64,000 nucleotides of DNA from Favolaschia claudopus. Lineage: Eukaryota; Basidiomycota; Agaricomycetes; Agaricales; Mycenaceae. Shown in pieces: positions 10,929-21,412 of this stretch. Positions within the stretch are counted from its first letter, which is position 1; each line of letters begins with the position of its first letter. The stretch is taken from NCBI GenBank assembly GCA_037176885.1, contig JAWWNJ010000116.1:620001-684000 (forward strand), given 5' to 3'. Position numbers and translations under genes: made by a program. The notes below the pieces were generated by a model. That model did no database searches. It was not told the origin of the DNA and worked only from the letters and a program-made list of their open reading frames with translations.

Positions 10929-12556
10929 AGCCTTAAACGGCTCATTAACCGTGCCTGTGGTTGGCTATGTCTCGGCTAGACATAGCCAAATGATCCTATC
11001 TGAGCCTGCTCATTCCGGCTGATCCCTCTTGTCAAACCCCGGCACTTGCCGGAAATGAGCCAACAATCCGCAATCCGCCGTCAAAGGTTCCCTTGACCTC
11101 TTAAGGATTTGCGGCGAAATGAAAGAGTAGTGAGATTGAAAGCTTCTGTGTAGCATTTCAAAAATTTCTAGCCCAAAATCTGAAAAGAGCAGCGGACGGA
11201 AAATTTGGGGGAGATCCAGATGGATTTCCAAGCAATCTGTAAGCAGAAAGCTACAAAATTAAGCACTCAAATGTCTGGAGAAAGTTGAAAACAGGCCGTT
11301 GAGTAGAGACTGTTTTACTCGCTAGAGCACCCGCACCCAAACCAACGACCTCCCCCAAAATGTTGCGCCGGTGCGCAAAAAATGATTGCCTCAACGGCAA
11401 GATTGTCTAGGCAAGGCCAAAAGTTCTGCATGTGCCCACATCCAGCTATGGGCTCTGGCGAGAAATTGAGGAAACGCGAGACAAATTTCACGACGAGGAG
11501 AGCCCGTGCAGCATAGCACAGAAACCCTACCCGAATAGTCAACATTTACATGTTATTATCTTGAGTGACGCTGTAGACACAAGATAGGATGTCGATAGAC
11601 ACGCACAAAGGACAACACGCGAAGTCCCGCTCGCCATTTGTGCGCGTCTACATCACCCTCGTTATCTGCTGCCTCTACGAGACTACAACTCCGTGATAAC
11701 TCCGCACAAACGCAGCCCCACCGGTGTGGCGACGCGCATACGGCGGTGAGAGCTCAAGCGAAGGGAAACCGACGATCACATTCGCCGCTCTCAGAGTCGT
11801 GTTCTATCCCGCGCTCCCTCGCTCTCCTCTCGCCAAAAAAGAAATTCATACTCGCGCTCTCGAGAGGAAGGCGCGCGCGAGGGTCGACTCATAACAATAT
11901 CCAGATGCCGCCGAGCTGCACCGCCGACGCAACGTCTGCGGTGTAGCGGCATCTGGGCGGGATAGATAGACTGTGGGGTCGGGGATTGTTTCCGAGGTAT
12001 ATGGTTAGCAAGAGAGAGAATGCGAGAGCCAGTCACGCACCTCATCAAGTCGTTGCATGCAAGAATCAAAGCCAATTCTGTGCTTGAGATATGGTGAGGC
12101 GCGTCCCCAGTAGGGCAGTATTGATTCTGTTGTTCGCCAAGACGTGAAGATCGAGCTTCCGGTGTGTAGACAAGATGAGACGAGACGTCGATTCCAATTC
12201 ACAGAGTTTGTTGCCGTCAGTTTTCAAACGCACCAGTGAAGAACGAGTACTTATTGATATCAGGCTCAAAGAGAACAAAGCTAAGAAGCACCAGTAAGAT
12301 GAGGATGCAGAGATGAGACGAGAGTAGGACCAGAGGGACGCGACAGAGCTGCCTCGGAAGTCGGGAAAGTGAGCTGACAGTTGATGGCGGCATTTGCCGG
12401 TTACCAATCTTGAATTCCATTGATGTCGTTTTGGGACGCAAATAGACATAGTCTTGAATTCTTTGATCTTTACTGTATATGGCAAAAGAATCAAGATGAA
12501 ATCAAGACACCGAATTGTAAACTGCACTCCCTGCAGCACAGTTTGAGCCCTGAAAT
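10929..12556. other. No gene identified
   Basis: A 166-codon minus frame (12566-12066) and a 102-codon plus frame (11638-11946) are open, but neither shows a domain and they overlap other frames. 10935-10990 has a small inverted repeat around GGCTATGTCTCGGCTAGACA. Confidence 0.4.
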
Positions 12557-12672
12557 TCAAGGACATTCATGCAGAGGTATCTAATAATCTCTCCTCTTTC
12601 AAGTTTCTCCCCCTTTTTTCTCTTTTTCTACAACTTGAAAACTTGATTAACTCTCCGACATAGTACATAAGC
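12557..12672 (+). repeat. Dispersed repeat, copy 2 (partner 10812-10928)
   Basis: Direct partner of 10812-10928; the pyrimidine tract is longer here and about 15 bp (GTAACCACAGACAT region) is missing near the end. The pair brackets 1.6 kb of sequence without other matching ends. Confidence 0.75.
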
Positions 12673-12955
12673 CTATTAAACAGTGCCAGAGCAGTTCCTA
12701 TTTTTAACATAGCTGAGGATGGACGGCAAATGCATGTTCAACCAATTTTGATGGAAGCCACCAAATCCTCCAATTTTGACCCAAGATTATGGGAAAAAGC
12801 TACATAAGGGAGCTATATGATAATTTAAATGCACTGAGTACCGGTACAGAGCCATATATAGGGAGTCGAAGTGGGTAAACGAAGCCTTATGTCCCAATTT
12901 GGACGTGGGAAAAGTCACGTTTTCCCGAGGTCCGGGTTGACAGGTGCCAGTAATT

Positions 12956-13264
12956 TCAGAGATCCTGGGGTTTACGGTCAAAGTGTGCACCCGTCATTTT
13001 AATCTTCTCCTTGACCAGATTACGCTTGGAGTCATAGACCAGCTTTCCCTCCGCATCACGTTTGTTAACCTCGACAAGTAAATTCGCTGACTCGTGGTTT
13101 TTTCGTGTACCGGAAGGGGCTTTCGGCATTCCGGTTGCGGTGAGGGAGCCGTCGGGACGCTTTTTATGAGTGGTAGCGTTGTCGTAAGGTACTCCCCATC
13201 CACCTTCGACAAACATCACGTGGCCAAGTGTGACAACTTCCTTTTTCGGACTGACCCGATACAA
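12956..13264 (-). pseudogene. Fragment of a mobile-element-type ORF, family uncertain
   Basis: A 102-codon minus frame reads well as protein: VTLGHVMFVEGGWGVPYDNA, SLTATGMPKAPSGTRKNHES and LVEVNKRDAEGKLVYDSKRN. The charged middle and the SGTRKNHES block resemble part of a large fungal transposase-type protein I know only by impression; I cannot name the family. It is cut off on its 5' side by the TA element at 13296. No start codon of its own. Confidence 0.3.
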
Positions 13265-13295
13265 AAATCTGTAGAATTATGCTCTGGTCATATTA

Positions 13296-13832
13296 CAGCT
13301 GTTCCCGAAATCTATGAGACTTTTCAAAGAAAATTGCGCGAGCTCAACTTTTGATCGGAGTGATAAGGCACACCATATATGGTAATATCTCCGACCTTCC
13401 GCTGGAGAGAAAATAAAGAAGATTATGGCACAGTCAGAGCACCTTCGACTACTGTGCGCGGACGCCCACGCAACCTCAATGCAGACCAAACCCACGACCT
13501 ATTCACATTGCTTGCAGAGGCTCCTGAACTATATCTTCACGAGATCATGGATTGGGTAGCGGTTACCCATGACACAGGAATCTCTCGCTCAGCTCTCGAC
13601 CGACTCATCCGGGATACTGGTGTCTCATAGGTCCGTTATATCATTGTACTGTGGTGGAGCTGACACAAGAGCTGACAGCTCAATGAATGCCACGCCGCCG
13701 CAGCCACGGTCGGACGTACCGGGCCACCGGCCGTCGGAGATATTACCATATATGGTGTGCCTTATCACTCCGATCAAAAGTTGAGCTCGCGCATTTTTCT
13801 TTGAAAAGTCTCATAGATTTCGGGAACAGCTG
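13296..13832. mobile_element. IS630/Tc1-derived element, 537 bp, TIR about 100 bp
   Basis: Ends CAGCTGTTCCCGAAATCTAT and its reverse complement extend about 100 bp inward through TTGATCGGAGTGATAAGGCA and ACCATATATGGTAATAT. TA stands at 13294-13295 and 13833-13834. The first ten bases are the same as in the 299-bp family at 5422 and 38307. Between the TIRs lies a transposase DNA-binding remnant, so this is an internal-deletion derivative of an autonomous IS630-type element. Confidence 0.8.
13446..13630 (+). pseudogene. IS630-type transposase, helix-turn-helix fragment
   Basis: The plus frame reads TTVRGRPRNLNADQTHDLFT, then LLAEAPELYLHEIMDWVAV and THDTGISRSALDRLIRDTGV. This is the second N-terminal helix-turn-helix of fungal IS630/Tc1 transposases (RGRP AT-hook-like turn, then ELYLHEI and GISRSAL). 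The DDE catalytic domain is wholly absent; about 60 codons after the fragment the right TIR begins. Confidence 0.65.
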
Positions 13833-13834
13833 TA

Positions 13835-14728
13835 CATGTAATATTAGCTTACATACACCGCCGTTCTGAAAGGAGCTTGACAGGAGCTCAGCCGACTGAT
13901 CTCGGAAGATAATCCGTCAAATGTCGGCTAACCTCCCGCGGAGCTCATATGAACCTCCAGAAATCGATTCGCATCCACTCGGTATGCGCCAGGCTCCCAG
14001 GAAGCTCCCAGCTTGACGTTGCGACGACCTCCCACCCAACCCTCCACGTACCCTCATATATAATTCAATATATTGCGCAACATATTTTTCAGCGCGACAG
14101 CGGATGCTTTCAGAATATATAAAATCCAGGAAAAATCATATATTGTGCTGCTACAAACTACAATACATACACGGGTATACATACAAGCTACGTATGTATC
14201 ATATACATAATAACAAGAGGGCGGGTTCCCATTCATACGCACCACAGTATCAGCGGACACCAGCAACAGACAATCCACCCTTGACCATGACCTGAAGCAG
14301 AGGAGAGGACTGGAAAGAAGGGGGATGAGACAGTGAAGATGACATTGAAAGGCAGTTCCCTCACCTGCGTCGCATGGGATGGCTTTGGTCTCGTTCGCGA
14401 GGATTACGGTGTATCGATGGTTTGGAAGCATGGGATGAGAGGCAACAACTTTGCAGGATGGGCGTGTCAGTTGGGAAAAAACGGGAGAGATGCAAACACA
14501 CACATTCACCGGTGCCTCACCCTCGGCAGAAGATGCTACATGCTGCAAGGTTCATCCAAGAACGCGGTCTGACCAATGTCAGAGAGAAAAGACTCGAGAG
14601 AAGACCTGCGCACCTTCAAAGAGCGAACTGGAGCTGCGAAGAGCGGAGGCGATTGAAGAGGTTGGAGAGGGGCGATGAGGTGGGAGAAGGTGAGAGGGAG
14701 AATGTGACGTGGCAACCATTTTATGTGG
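13835..14728. other. No gene identified; AT-rich
   Basis: 14040-14230 is rich in ATATAT and TATACA runs. Overlapping plus and minus frames of 60-160 codons at 14050-14740 have no recognisable content. Confidence 0.4.
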
Positions 14729-14736
14729 CCGAGGAG

Positions 14737-15442
14737 TAGTGCTGGGTAAAATTGCCCGATGTAAATTACATCACGGGTTTTTTACATGTAATTTACATTG
14801 TAAAATACGTAATTTACATCCAGGGTCTCAACCTCCATGTAAAATAGCGTAAAATACTGAATGAGGCAGGAGCTCACAAGCGCTCAAAAACGGCTGGAAT
14901 CAGCCTTCAGGATTTCAAAAACAGGTTCAAGAGCAACTTTGAATCCAATTCCAGTGCATTTGTTCCAGATCAATCGTTCGGCACCGATCGGCACAATTTT
15001 CGGCAAGCGAAAACGAGATTTTTTTAGACCCTGGGAGCGTGGGAATTTTGAATTTTACATGTAAATTACATATGTTCTCTGGGCCCGCTTTGAACTTACA
15101 GTAAATTAGGGTTACTCCGGCAGCGGAGCAGGATCTGGATTTGATGGGATTTGGATTTGATGGTGGAACTGATGTCTGTATGTAACGTGGTCCGCGGAAT
15201 GTCCGACGTTAGCCGCCGTTGTGTTTGCAACATGCCTGCTCGTCGGCGACGACGACCAGCTCCTTCATTGAGCCCATTGCTTGCCTCCAGAACGGCGCAC
15301 TTTGTGAAAACGGTATGCTTTGATTACTATATGTTGCCTGCCCAATTTTATTGCTACAATGTCCGACATTAGCCGCCGTTGTGTTTGCAACATGCCTATG
15401 GCCGGGGAGCAATTTTACAGGGAGCAATTTTACACAGCACTA
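14737..15442. mobile_element. hAT-type element, 706 bp, 8-bp target duplication
   Basis: Ends TAGTGCTGGGTAAAATTGC and the reverse complement of GCAATTTTACACAGCACTA. The octamer CCGAGGAG is duplicated exactly at 14729-14736 and 15443-15450. The interior repeats AATTTACAT/ATGTAAATTAC motifs near the ends, as subterminal transposase binding sites often do, and holds two copies of CCGACRTTAGCCGCCGTTGTG (15200 and 15362). No transposase. Confidence 0.85.
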
Positions 15443-15869
15443 CCGAGGAGTGAAGAGTGTGAGGTAATGATTTGATGAGGGACTTAGAGAAAAATTTTCG
15501 GAAGAGCCAGCCCAAAGACGGGAGAGTCGCCAGAGGCCAGACCAGGATGTCGAGGGAGCGTACGAGGATGTTCCTAAAACATTTCGTGGATGTTGATGGG
15601 ACGTTGGCCACCGCACATCACAGGGACATCGCCGAGGCGAGCTCCTACTTAACTACCCATTTGTCAAACTAATTAAATAGTTTTACAATTAAAGCCAAAC
15701 AAAACTTCAGCTATCAGATTGTACAGTAACTACCAATTGCAAATCTTTCAATCCTTCCGATCGTGAGCACAATCAATTCAATCGTTCGATTACCTCATCA
15801 GATTGAGGATATATTTTGCCAAAGTCACCATGATTAGTACATCTGGTAGAATTGGCGGGCAAAGAGGCA

Positions 15870-15978
15870 CGTGACAGGTCACCATCAGTAACCTGCGGTG
15901 ACCCCCACGCCGTTAGTACATTACGATTGCAGTACATTATGGGCCGGAAGCGTATTTAATCATAATGTTCCAGCCTTA
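15870..15978. repeat. Truncated copy of the hAT element at 23084
   Basis: Read in reverse from 15978: TAAGGCTGGAACATTATGAT, then TAAATACGC and CCCATAATGTACTGCAATCG, matching the left end of the 783-bp hAT element. The other end is missing. Confidence 0.65.
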
Positions 15979-16343
15979 AACTTCATGAGAGGTAATCTTT
16001 TGAATTGCTTTGCCTGGTTCATAATCGATTAATCTTCAAACCGAAATGATGCCTCGGATGGATTGGTTTTCTGCAGACTCGGAAACAAGTGCCGCAAGTC
16101 AGGGACGTCTTCTACTCATATTGCCTATCATATTTCATCCAGTGACGCCCTATCAAAGGCCTCAATTGGGGATTAATCTGCCGGGAAACCCGGTTTCTCA
16201 AGAAACCCCTGCTGTAATTTCGAACGTTATTCAGAAGCCTCACCAAGGAACCCGCCCTCGGAACTGATGCGAGCCGACAGCCGAGTTCCCAGCAGGGATT
16301 TTCTGGACCCAAAACAAGCCCACAGTGGTTGGATTTAGATATT

Positions 16344-16542
16344 AGCGAGTTTGCGATGCAGCCATTGGATGGCTAATGGCTACACAAAAGTCGAGATTCC
16401 GGCGCATCGACAAAAACTAACCCAGGTCTCAGCATCCAAACTTGATTCCAGGCGGCTCTTCTGTAATTCGACATCAATTTTTGGGCCATCAAAGTCTCCT
16501 AATCGGGAGATTGTTAGCCATTCAGGCTCATCGCAAACCCTC
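16344..16542. mobile_element. TATT-flanked miniature element, 199 bp, short subfamily
   Basis: Left end AGCGAGTTTGCGATGCAGCC with the internal palindrome ATTGGATGGCTAATGGCT, right end GGCTCATCGCAAACCCTC. TATT stands at 16340-16343 and 16543-16546. The same middle (AGATTCCGGCG, CGACAAAA) is in the copy at 60702-60911. The ends share the GTTTGCG...CGCAA layout with the 400-bp family at 26095, 54003 and 58006. Confidence 0.72.
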
Positions 16543-16548
16543 TATTCA

Positions 16549-16998
16549 AGTCGAACCTCTCGTAACCCATACTCCTATCAAGACATACCCCCTCTTAACC
16601 CATAGAAATCTTGAAAAACCATGGTGGTTTGCAGGGAAATTCCATAATTTTCCGGTAACCCATAACCCATAGCCATTTGAGTCGAAAACCCATAGTGAAC
16701 ATGCCCTAAAATGGCAATTTTTGTTCCTCGGACCTCGGTTATTGGCGGATTATGTCAGCGGATCCATCGAATATCATGGTCCGACGACGGTTGTGAACCA
16801 TCGGCTTGGTCGGGAATCTACATCAAGACGTAAAAAGTAGTGCGCAAGCTGATCATGCGTAGATTTGGTTTAAAATCTGTGTTGACACCTATTTTTTTTA
16901 AAGAAAATATTGAATTTAAATATTATGTAATGCCCCCATTAACACCCTCTCATAACCCATAGGCTAAGGCTTGCCATTGGGTTAAGAGAGGTTCGACT
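16549..16998. mobile_element. pogo-like miniature element, 450 bp
   Basis: Ends AGTCGAACCTCTCGTAACCC and the reverse complement of GGGTTAAGAGAGGTTCGACT. AGTCGAACCTC-type ends are typical of pogo/Fot1 elements. TAACCCATA occurs repeatedly inside (16560-16690 and 16955), a direct subterminal motif. It abuts the TATT duplication of the previous element, so the two insertions hit adjacent sites. No reading frame of note. Confidence 0.62.
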
Positions 16999-17361
16999 GT
17001 ATTCCCAAATTGATGGCAGACCTCAAAATCTCATCAAATCCATCGTTTTTGCATCATTCAAGAACTAGTCTTTCAATTTTACAGCTTTCTCTCAAGTCCA
17101 AGCTTAAGGACATCGTAGATAGGACTCTCCTCAGATCTGTTAAACCAGATTTTTTATTTTCTTCTTAGCATACGACGAACGGACTATGTCTCCTCGAAAA
17201 GGCTAAATCACGTGGGGCAACCGTACTTGGTTGCTCTCTACGTTATATAGGATAAGTAACCTACTATGTAGGTCCGTCCGGAAAAGGGTAAATCTGCCCT
17301 CAAACATTGCGATTTTCCGTCCGGATAGGGTAAATCTGCCTCCAAACGCCGAAAATTCATA

Positions 17362-17768
17362 CTATCGTGCCAAATAGGTCTGGATTCGCACAATGACAGC
17401 TCTGGATTTTCGATTTTTCTCTTCTCCCTTTGAACTTTGAATCTCCGGACCTTTCGGCATTTATTCTGGTACCAATTCCCAACAGGTAGAGCTACAAATC
17501 TTACGATTCTACGCAAGTCCAATGGCAAGAAATATTCGCCGTTTTCTCGAGGTTTTTGATCTGTGCTGTCAATCCATCAAAATCCCTCGATGAAAGCTCG
17601 TTTTTCTTACTACCTTCCTGTTGCCGTGTCGCTACGAAACTTGTAGGATCTGTAGCCCAAAGGCATATAAATATATTTCGAAAAGTCCGGAGGTCCAAAT
17701 TGCAAAGGGAGAGGGGGAAAATCGAAAATCCACAGTCATTGCGCAAATCCAGACCTATTTCACGATAG
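17362..17768. mobile_element. TA-flanked element, 407 bp, TIR about 105 bp
   Basis: Ends CTATCGTGCCAAATAGGTCT against the reverse complement of the right end, continuing through TTTTCGATTTTTCTC/CCCTTTG and CCGGACCTTTCG to about 17470 and 17664. TA at 17360-17361 and 17769-17770. Flanks carry AGGGTAAATCTGCC repeats (17285, 17327, 17770), which may belong to an older element. Confidence 0.7.
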
Positions 17769-18070
17769 TAGGGTAAATCTTCCCAAATGGGCGGACGACC
17801 TAGGGAGTAGCCGGGGGCCTGGATAAGTTTCTAATCCGAGGTTCCCGGCCGAGGGATTTCCCCTTGGAGAAGGGAAAACAATGACCCATCGTGCGAATAT
17901 CGACCGTTTTGCCGTCACCGGAATGGAGAAGTTCCCCTGGGCGTTGCCTTCCACCTTCACCGTTTCTTTCATCTTTTTTTTTCCCTCCTTTGGAGTGATT
18001 CGCACGTTGGAAACCCCATCGCTTGTTTTGAAACCGTACACATCCCGGCGCGTGTACTGACCACCCGTGG

Positions 18071-19879
18071 ATGTCTTGTCCGTCCCACCCTTCCACCGCC
18101 ACCTACACCTTCCCGTTTTCCCACTACGACCAAGAGGAATGTGACGGCCACGATTTCGACCCTGACAGTACCAAGAAGTCCGTTCGGAGGCGGAGCAGCA
18201 AAGCCTGTGACCAGTGCCGTAAAAGCAAGTGCAAATGCGAGCGCTCAGGCTTAGGCAATCCTTGTCGCAGCTGTGTCGCTTTGGGTACAGGTGAGTGTCG
18301 TAGGATTGGACTAGTCAACCATCGGTCCAAGCAAGCAAGTTGAGCAACGATTCGATGACGATTCACGCCCAACCAAATTCGGGTGTCGTTGTGAACGAAC
18401 ATGAACCGTGGAAGCGCCTCCGGAGGCGAGTTGCGGCCCATTCAGGGTGGAAGGTATTCTTGCTTGCATTGCCGCGTATGCGTACGTGAAAAGTTGGTGG
18501 TCTATGGGATGTTAATGTCGATGCCACTGGGAGTCGTGGTGCAGTTGCCGAGGGTGTCGGCGATGGCTGTCTGCTGGTCTCCAACGAGAAGAGGGCTCAG
18601 GGCGTCTTGAGACAAAGTCTGGATAAGAATCAGCACAGGCATGGCAGATAAACCGGTCTGTCCAAGCTCTTGGTTGATGTTGGGGCCCCCGAATCACGCT
18701 GGGCGCGATATTCCGAATCCATGCTGCATCGCTTCAATACTTGATAATTACAGAAATCCATGACCTGACGATGGCACACAGAATGCACCTCGCGCGACCC
18801 ATCACGCAAACGTGGTCCTCCGAAAGGGTATGTCCATGCTATCGAGGCACGGCTACACCAAACAGAAGCCCTCGTCGGCATCTTACTCGCTGCCGCTGGC
18901 GTTTCTTATGCATCTGACTCGTCTTTGCGGGTGGATGGCGGATATACGCGTAAAGCAAATTACACAATCGGAGAAGAAGCAAAAAGGGGAGACAACTCGT
19001 ATGAGCGAGAGGTCGACCTCAACGCCCAAACGGTGCTGACTGATCTTGCTGAAGACCCTCTGGCGCGTGCTATCCTCACGCGCATAGACGTTAGTGCGTA
19101 TGGGCCGGCGGGACGCATACTGCACAACAGCAAGACGAACTCCAAAACGGGCGCCAACAACGACGAACGGGGCAGTTTAAGTCCTTCCGCCGCCGCCGCA
19201 CCTGGAAACACCAAGACAGCGTCGGATGGAATGGACGGTGGCGTAGGATCCGGACGGCGAGTTTTTTTTTTTTCCAACTGTGGTGATTGACATTAATCAT
19301 AACAATAGTCCATCGCACGAATGGATGGATCGTGTCACTGCCCACATACTACGGCGCGCTCGTGAACGCCGGAATCAAACTGGGGATAAAAATCAAGCCC
19401 AATTCCACTGCCCGTCACAGCTTCGACCCCAACCGAGTCTGTTGCATCCAAAGCAATACACATCTCCTCACATTCTCGAGCACTCGCAATCCCATCCACA
19501 CGTCCAGAGTACTGCCTCCGACGCCATATTGGCTGTTGTGCCGGCGTTTCAGCCACAGCCACTGCAACCGCAAACGCTGAGAACTCACCACAGTGCGCAC
19601 CAGCTTCGAGCACCCAAACGGCCATCGTCACCGCCCTTGGAAGCGCCGTATGGGCTCTCTGCATCATCAGTGTACTCGCCTCCGGGGCCGGATGCGCGGA
19701 CAGGGAAGTTCCGTACGGGTTCATCTCGGTATGACCTCCTACGACAATTTGACAGCGGCGAGACTCGGTTTGGACATCGTTCGACTCTCCCTCAGCAGCA
19801 CCGGCCGTACTGGAACCAACATGCGTCATTTTCCCCCTATAGTGAACCGCAGTGGCATGCGGACCCGCAAACGTATTAG
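18071..19879 (+). CDS. Zn2Cys6 (Gal4-type) transcription factor, at least three exons
   Basis: Sequence-specific DNA-binding regulator of the fungal binuclear zinc cluster class, acting in the nucleus. Exon 1 (18071-18290) starts MSCPSHPSTATYTFP and holds a basic stretch and the cluster ACDQCRKSKCKCERSG with Cys at residues 46, 49, 56, 65, 68 and, across the intron, 75. A 491-nt intron (18291-18781, ACAG/GTGAGT to ACACAG) restores the codon for GTECT. Exon 2 reads SRKRGPPKGYVHAIEARLHQ, TEALVGILLAAAG and DLAEDPLARAILTRID, the linker and dimerisation region of basidiomycete members. A poly-T tract follows (19262-19273). A Pro/Gln-rich activation-type tail in another frame (SPSHEWMDRVTAHILRRARE to 19879) fits as exon 3, but I could not find a junction with correct phase, so an indel in the T-run is possible. 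Target genes unknown. Confidence 0.68.
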
Positions 19880-19978
19880 TCTCTCGTTGAGACATCTTGG
19901 AAATAAGGGCGTCTTTTTGGCGAGAAGTCATATATCGCAGGTCTGTATACACTGACTCGCAAATACTGTAGTATTGGA

Positions 19979-21263
19979 TCACCGGGTTCTAAAGTCACTT
20001 TGTCCGACTTCGCCAGCTGCTTGTTTTCGTCGGCTGCGAGTGAAGAGATAGATGTCAGGCGTTGTTGCAATAAGACCCTGAGATACAACATATCCGCAAT
20101 CCCTGAACCACCCTTCGATGTTCTCTGGGGTCATCGTCTCATGAGCAGCTTCCCACAGAGTTGCGATGGGGTCGCAACCATCACGCCCTTCCATTGAGCT
20201 GAGAACATCGTCCCGGTTGCGGCGGATCCAATATTTCATGCATGAAAACCCTTCTTCGCATGGATTGAAGTCGGGAGAGTATGGTGACAAATAAATGAGT
20301 CGACGCCCGCTGTAGATCAAATTCAGTTGGTTGGCAATCAAGAGGATATATCCTACGCACCGTCCCTCGACCATCTCACGAATCCCATCAAAATGATGAA
20401 CACTTGCGTTGTCCATGACGAGAACAGAGTTGTCCTGTGGAAAGGGATTCATGCGGTCAAGGAGAACATCGAGATAGTTGCGGAACTCTACGGCGGTCCA
20501 GGATCGAGTCAACACATCAAAGTGAAGTATGCCATCGAGGCAAATTGCCGGAAGCACAGAATAACTATACATATCAGCAGGTACGAAGTACTGGCAAGAG
20601 CATAAACACATACCGGATGCCTCGGACAAAAAAATCATGCCGCCGCGCTCGCATTCCAATAGGGGCCCATGCCATCTGCCGCCGCGTTGTGTGTCGATTG
20701 CAAGCTGCTTCGCCTAGGAAGACCAGTCTTCGAGGTGGGTGTTGTCCAACTTCACATTGGAAACCAAGCCGTTTGTTTTCCTCGGCTTCGAGTGCAGTTC
20801 GAGATATCTAGGGATATACTCATGTCAGCGGCACGAAACTCCCAGCAATTTTACTTACATGAACCCGAACATAACCCATTCGCAAAAGGGCGTCACGTAT
20901 GGTGGTTTTGGCGACGTCGAGTCCCGTGGCTTCGTACAAACATTCCTGTAGCTCGAAAAGATAGATGTCGGGGGTTCTCGCAACAAGACCCTCAAGATAC
21001 TTCTCAAAGGGTCAAATACGAAGAGTATTGAGAAGATCACAGACCGCGACATCAAAAGATGTGAGAATGCGGGGTCGTCCGAGCTGCAGAGGAATTTGGA
21101 CGTGGTCCCCAGTGGTCCGCCACGTTCGGATGATGCGGTAAATGGTTCGCTCGCTGATGTTGGTAGCTGCAGCAATGTCTGGGACAGACATATGGGCCGA
21201 CATTGTGGTGATGAGCTGTTTCTGCTCCTTAGGTATGTGGCGGCGGTTTCCTCGTCGTATCAT
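19979..21263 (-). pseudogene. IS630/Tc1-type transposase, four exons, one nonsense codon
   Basis: DDE transposase that cuts and pastes at TA. From MIRRGNRRHIPKEQKQL (21263) it has a helix-turn-helix (MSVPDIAAATNISERTIYRI), the GRPR turn (LQLGRPRILTSFDVAV), a second helical region (YLEGLVARTPDIYLFELQEC), then a DDE domain with VMDNASVHH and YLSPYSPDFNPCEE. Three introns with GT-AG ends and kept frame: 20858-20808, 20613-20565, 20360-20310. Defects: TGA at 21014-21012, where the homologous fragment at 53.7 kb reads through, and GGC (Gly) at 20714-20712 in LVFLGEAACN where the family has the first catalytic Asp. Possible element ends are CTGTAGTATTGG (19966) and the reverse complement of CCAAAATAGCTG (21412), both next to TA but only weakly matched. 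Confidence 0.75.
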
Positions 21264-21412
21264 GGTGAGAGTGAGGAGAGTATTGGCGGGCAACGCTCGT
21301 CGTCATGATGGAGCTGAGCTGTAGCTAAAAATAATTATATGACGGGTATGCCGGGAACTGCCGAACTCAGCTCGAAAATCGAGACTGTCTATCGTTTCCA
21401 AAATAGCTGTAA

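Noticed and set aside
12066..12566. 166-codon minus frame as a membrane protein
   Set aside because: Hydrophobic stretches exist, but there is no recognisable family, and the 5' end lies in the dispersed repeat at 12557-12672.
19335..19982. 215-codon minus-strand open frame opposite the transcription factor
   Set aside because: It is the shadow of the Pro/Gln-rich exon 3 on the plus strand, which fits the gene next to it; the minus reading has no domain.
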